Positions 61,145 through 64,000 of a DNA stretch of 64,000 nucleotides are shown here, one piece after another (the first letter of the stretch is position 1; each line of letters opens with the position of its first letter). The stretch covers positions 3,442,001 through 3,506,000 of the forward strand of contig NZ_SOAU01000001.1 of the NCBI RefSeq assembly GCF_004364865.1. Direction: 5' to 3'. Below the pieces are notes generated by a model that was not told where the DNA came from, did no database searches, and saw nothing but the letters and a program-made list of their open reading frames with translations. Source of the stretch: Ilumatobacter fluminis (GTDB lineage Bacteria > Actinomycetota > Acidimicrobiia > Acidimicrobiales > Ilumatobacteraceae). The translations under genes were made by a program, and so were the position numbers.

Positions 61145-62236
61145 TCAGCCGAGGGCGCGACAGGCGTCGTAGAAGTCGCCCCAGCCGTCGCGATGGGCGA
61201 CGACCGACTCGAGGTACTCCCGCCAGGCAACACCGTCGTGGGTCGGGTCGCGCACGACGGCGCCGACCACACCGGCGGCGACGTCGTCGGCGCTCAACTG
61301 CCCCGACCCGAAGTGTGCGGCGAGCGACAACCCGTTCGTGACGACCGAGATCGCCTCGGCGGTGCTCAGGGTGCCCGAGGGCACCTTGAGGCTGGTGCCG
61401 CCGTCGGCGGTCTGGCCGTCTCGCAACTCACGGAAGACCGTGACGACCCGACGGATCTCGTCGGCCGACGACGGCACGGGCGGCAGCGCGAGTGCCGTGC
61501 CGAGCTCGTTGACGCGTTGCGCGACGATCGCGATCTCCTCGTCGGCGGTGTCGGGCAGCGGGAGCACGACCGTGTTGAACCGTCGGCGGAGCGCAGCCGA
61601 CAGGTCGTTCACACCGCGGTCGCGATCGTTGGCCGTGGCGATCACGTTGAAGCCGCGGGTCGCCAAGACCTCGGTGTCGAGCTCCGGGATCGGCATCGAC
61701 TTCTCGCTCAGCGCGGTGACGAGCGCGTCCTGCACGTCGGAGGGCATGCGGGTGAGTTCTTCGACGCGGGCGATCGCACCGGCCTGCATCGAGCGGTAGA
61801 TCGGCGACGGGACGAGCGCTGCCTCGGTCGGGCCCTCGGCCAGGAGCCGCGCATAGTTCCACCCGTACCGGAGGGTCTCCTCGGTGGTGCCGGCGGTGCC
61901 CTGAACGAGCTGTGTCGAGTCGCCGCTGATCGCTGCTGCGAGGTGTTCGCTCACCCAGGTCTTGGCCGTGCCGGGCACCCCGAGCAGCAGGAGCGCCCGG
62001 TCGGTGGCGAGGGTCGCGACCGCCACCTCGATCAGGCGACGCTTGCCGACGTACTTCGGCGCGATCACCGTGCCGTCGGGCAGGGTGCCGCCCATCAGGT
62101 ACTCGACGACTGCCCACGGCGACAGCCGCCAGTTGGGCGGCCGCTCCCGATCGTCGTGCTCGGCCAGCGCCGCCAACTCGTCGGCGTACTGCACCTCGGC
62201 GTGCGGCCGCAACACATCCCGGTCGTTCTCACCCAT
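61145..62236 (-). CDS. MoxR-type AAA+ ATPase
   Basis: 363 residues. Walker A GVPGTAKTW (Lys and Thr present), Walker B-like region around AIARVEELTRMPSDVQDALVTALSEK, sensor I NVIATANDRD and the Arg-finger area LSAALRRRFNTVVLPLPD. First gene of the operon with DUF5682 and VWA proteins; by analogy with MoxR/VWA pairs it drives conformational activation of a partner. ATG 62236 has TAGCGT 8 bases upstream. The frame to 62566 runs over the inverted repeat and is not coding. Confidence 0.9.
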   Translation of the reverse strand: MGENDRDVLRPHAEVQYADELAALAEHDDRERPPNWRLSPWAVVEYLMGGTLPDGTVIAPKYVGKRRLIEVAVATLATDRALLLLGVPGTAKTWVSEHLAAAISGDSTQLVQGTAGTTEETLRYGWNYARLLAEGPTEAALVPSPIYRSMQAGAIARVEELTRMPSDVQDALVTALSEKSMPIPELDTEVLATRGFNVIATANDRDRGVNDLSAALRRRFNTVVLPLPDTADEEIAIVAQRVNELGTALALPPVPSSADEIRRVVTVFRELRDGQTADGGTSLKVPSGTLSTAEAISVVTNGLSLAAHFGSGQLSADDVAAGVVGAVVRDPTHDGVAWREYLESVVAHRDGWGDFYDACRALG

Positions 62237-62244
62237 CGCTCCCG

Positions 62245-62250
62245 ACGCTA
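62245..62250 (-). promoter_or_regulatory. Predicted leaderless -10 (MoxR operon)
   Basis: TAGCGT on the minus strand, 8 bases before the ATG at 62236. Confidence 0.35.
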
Positions 62251-62280
62251 CCCAAGGGGTGTCACAGATGGGGTCGAGCG

Positions 62281-62353
62281 AATGGGGTCGGATACGTTTC
62301 GTCGACCGCTCGGTCCACGAGGTGCTGGCCGACGAAACGTATCCGACCCCGTT
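62281..62353. repeat. Long inverted repeat with GGGGTC core, divergent intergenic
   Basis: 24-base arms (62281-62304 and 62330-62353) with one mismatch, 25 bases apart, between the MoxR and MmcQ genes. Each arm carries GGGGTCGGATACG, comparable to the GGGGTCAGGCACC core of the repeats at 63760-63846. Confidence 0.7.
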
Positions 62354-62375
62354 CGGCGTGGGGCATGCTGGGGGG

Positions 62376-62717
62376 ATGATCGAGGAGTTGGAGGAGCTCG
62401 CGCTGTCGTTCCCGGAGGCGTGGCCCGACGAGCCGTGGGGTGACCGGGTGGTGAAGGTCGGCAAGAAGATCTTCGTCTTCCTCGGCGACACCGATCGACC
62501 GGTCGTGACCGTCAAGCTGCCCGAGTCGCGAGACCACGCGCTCTCGTTCCCCGAGGCCTTCCCCACCCGCTACGGCCTCGGCAAACACGGCTGGGTCACG
62601 ATCTTCGTCGACGTCGTTCCGGAGGAGGAGCGAGACGTCCTGTTCGATTTCGTCGAGGAGTCGTACCGCGCCGTCGCCACCAAGACCCTCGTCAAACGCC
62701 TCGACGCCCAGACCTGA
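62376..62717 (+). CDS. MmcQ/YjbR-family protein
   Basis: 113 residues, one MmcQ/YjbR domain: LALSFPEAWPDEPWGDRVVKVGKKIFVFLG, VTVKLPESRDHALSFPEAFPTRYGLGKHGWVTIFV, VEESYRAVATKTLVKRL. The fold resembles CyaY/double-wing DNA-binding proteins; the cellular role is not settled. GGGGGG precedes the ATG directly, and CATGCT is 6 bases upstream, so either a leadered or leaderless start is possible. It is followed by a GNAT gene after 51 bases. Confidence 0.87.
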   Translation: MIEELEELALSFPEAWPDEPWGDRVVKVGKKIFVFLGDTDRPVVTVKLPESRDHALSFPEAFPTRYGLGKHGWVTIFVDVVPEEERDVLFDFVEESYRAVATKTLVKRLDAQT

Positions 62718-62755
62718 CGGTCGAAACCTCTGGCGATCAGCGCTCACCGCGTCAC

Positions 62756-62761
62756 TACCGT
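62756..62761 (+). promoter_or_regulatory. Predicted leaderless -10 (acetyltransferase)
   Basis: TACCGT, 7 bases before the ATG at 62769. Confidence 0.4.
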
Positions 62762-62768
62762 CGTCGGT

Positions 62769-63761
62769 ATGCATCTGGCGGAGCGGTTGTCACTTCCGGA
62801 GGGGTACGCGGCTCGGCCGTATGCCGGCGCAGCCGACCATGCGGCGATGGCGGCACTGCTCACCGAGTACCGGCTCGTCACGGGCGACCCCGAGACGGTC
62901 ACCACCGAGCAACTCGACCAGAGCTACGCCCATCTCACCGATTGCGACCCCGACCTCGACATCGCCCTCGTCGAACGCGACGGAACGCTGGTCGCCTACA
63001 CCCGGCCGGTCCACCACGACCTCGAACAGACGACCGACCTGATCGTGTTCGTCCCGACCCTGCCGACGCACTTCGGTGCCGACCTCTTCCACGGGCTCGC
63101 CGACGGCTGCGAGGCGCACCTCCGCAAATGGATCACCGAGCGACCCGCCCGCTACCGCGGCTACGCCGACCATCCCGGCCCCGGCGTCACGCCGACCGAC
63201 GGTGAGGCGGCCTGGCTCGAAGCACGCGGCTACGAACCGACCGAATGGAGCGCCTCGCTCCGTCGGCCGAACCTCGACGACATCCCCGACCTGCCCCTGC
63301 CCGACGGGATCGAGGTCCGGCCGGTGCAACCGGAGCAGATGCGTGAGATCGTCGCCGCCCACCACGAGTGCTTCCGAGGCGAATGGGACTTCACCGAGAT
63401 CACCGAGCGCGAGTTCGCCCACGTCATCGACGATCCGAGCCGCGACGAGACCCTGTGGCAGGTGGCGTGGGACGGCGACACCATCGTCGGCCAGGTGAAG
63501 CCCTTCATCAACCCAGAGGAGAACGCAGCGCGCGGCTACCGGCGCGGCTACACCGAGTACATCTCGACGCACCGCGACTACCGCAACCGCGGCATCGCCG
63601 GTGCACTCCTCGCCCGGGCGCTGGTCGCCGTTCGCGACCGCGGCATGACCGAAGCGGTGCTCGGCGTCGACACCAACAATCCCGGTGGTGCCTTCCAGCT
63701 CTACACCAAGCTCGGCTTCGAGCTCCAGACCTACGAAGCCATCTACACCAAGCCTGCCTGA
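62769..63761 (+). CDS. Two-domain GNAT acetyltransferase
   Basis: 330 residues with two GNAT folds. The first (about 10-150) lacks a clear acetyl-CoA loop. The second (about 175-330) has HRDYRNRGIAGALLARALVAVRDRGM, the acetyl-CoA pyrophosphate loop, and GVDTNNPGGAFQLYTKLGFE, the C-terminal signature. It transfers an acyl group from CoA to an amine; such double-GNAT proteins include mycothiol synthase-like and antibiotic-modifying enzymes, but no specific match is claimed. Its TGA stop is the first three bases of the palindromic element that follows. Confidence 0.88.
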   Translation: MHLAERLSLPEGYAARPYAGAADHAAMAALLTEYRLVTGDPETVTTEQLDQSYAHLTDCDPDLDIALVERDGTLVAYTRPVHHDLEQTTDLIVFVPTLPTHFGADLFHGLADGCEAHLRKWITERPARYRGYADHPGPGVTPTDGEAAWLEARGYEPTEWSASLRRPNLDDIPDLPLPDGIEVRPVQPEQMREIVAAHHECFRGEWDFTEITEREFAHVIDDPSRDETLWQVAWDGDTIVGQVKPFINPEENAARGYRRGYTEYISTHRDYRNRGIAGALLARALVAVRDRGMTEAVLGVDTNNPGGAFQLYTKLGFELQTYEAIYTKPA

Positions 63762-63788
63762 ACAGAAGGGGTCAGGCACCTTCTGTTC
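63760..63788 (+). repeat. Palindromic GGGGTC repeat, copy A
   Basis: 29-base unit, GAACAGAAGG at one end and CCTTCTGTTC at the other, with centre GGTCAGGCA. It begins inside the TGA stop of the acetyltransferase gene. Copy B (63818-63846) is its exact reverse complement. Confidence 0.8.
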
Positions 63789-63817
63789 AGATTGCTCGGA
63801 GCCCCACCACCCAGCAC

Positions 63818-63846
63818 GAACAGAAGGTGCCTGACCCCTTCTGTTC
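63818..63846 (-). repeat. Palindromic GGGGTC repeat, copy B
   Basis: Exact reverse complement of copy A, 29 bases away. Its end overlaps the TGA stop (63845-63847) of the converging gene. The pair can form one large hairpin or two small ones. Confidence 0.8.
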
Positions 63847-64000
63847 ATTCGAGTTCGGTGAGCATGCGGTGGCGGAGGCGGGCGAGGTCGGCGAGGGCGA
63901 GGGCCTGGCCGACACCGGTGCCCTGCAGTGACGCGGCGACCTCGAGCAGGACGGCGGGACGGCAGCGGGCGAGCAGGTTGACGAGCACGGCACGATCGGG
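63845..64000 (-). CDS. C-terminal end of an unidentified protein (5' end outside window)
   Basis: The last 51 codons of a gene entering from the right. The frame is open to the window edge and ends in a TGA at 63845-63847. The visible part is helical and Leu/Ala-rich (RAVLVNLLARCRPAVLLEVA, ALADLARLRHRMLTELE), without a motif I can name. It converges with the acetyltransferase gene, and its stop lies in the palindromic repeat. Confidence 0.7.
   Translation of the reverse strand, partial: PDRAVLVNLLARCRPAVLLEVAASLQGTGVGQALALADLARLRHRMLTELE

Overview
The window is dense, high-GC DNA, almost entirely coding on both strands, with no rRNA or tRNA gene, CRISPR array or transposase that I can see. 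Actinobacterial families are frequent: DUF3039, DUF4031, DUF5682, a LexA-regulated imuA'/imuB/dnaE2 set, secreted repeat domains with paired cysteines, and many start codons without a Shine-Dalgarno. This points to an actinobacterium, most likely an aquatic Acidimicrobiia relative (Ilumatobacter-like). The lineage is inferred from gene content, not from a marker gene.

Layout. 1-8.1 kb: end of a secreted repeat protein, a TauD-type dioxygenase, a TetR regulator, a secreted SGNH esterase, a rhodanese-MoeB fusion and a 992-residue beta-helix surface protein with an LPxTG-like anchor. 8.1-14.2 kb: a three-domain beta-hydroxylase/sulfotransferase/TIGR03032 protein, a sirtuin, a Pro/Thr-rich unknown and leucyl aminopeptidase. 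14.2-19.9 kb: a complete amino-acid ABC importer (aapJ-Q-M-P) followed by a deaminase. 19.9-31.6 kb: a two-hotdog thioesterase, then a glycan-use locus. In that locus a LacI regulator, binding protein and two permeases face a GH1 glycosidase, an ATPase subunit and a GH2 beta-mannosidase, so import and intracellular cleavage of a beta-manno- or beta-gluco-oligosaccharide are encoded together.

31.6-40.1 kb: a heterodimeric ABC exporter, a CaiB-type CoA-transferase divergent from a VOC/CMD/GntR operon, and an aldehyde dehydrogenase. 40.1-45.5 kb: a run of small genes. It includes an ArsC-family gene whose catalytic cysteine codon is an in-frame TGA followed by a SECIS-like hairpin, so it is a candidate selenoprotein. 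45.5-55 kb: dnaE2 and, 4 kb away, imuB-imuA', each set headed by a LexA box that touches the -10 element. Between them lie an ATPase, a SHOCT protein, a NUDIX hydrolase and an orphan response regulator. 55-64 kb: a NifU-N protein, the TrkH/TrkA potassium system, a MoxR-DUF5682-VWA operon, an MmcQ/YjbR protein, a two-domain acetyltransferase and the end of one further gene.

Two patterns run across the window. About twenty genes, mostly heads of transcription units, have a -10-like hexamer 6-8 bases before the start codon and no Shine-Dalgarno, which predicts leaderless mRNAs. Several gene borders hold long, nearly perfect inverted repeats; two of them share a GGGGTC core. The strongest candidates for something little described are the Sec-ArsC gene, a MalG-type permease with about 285 extra extracytoplasmic residues made of five repeats, and the three-domain hydroxylase/sulfotransferase protein.
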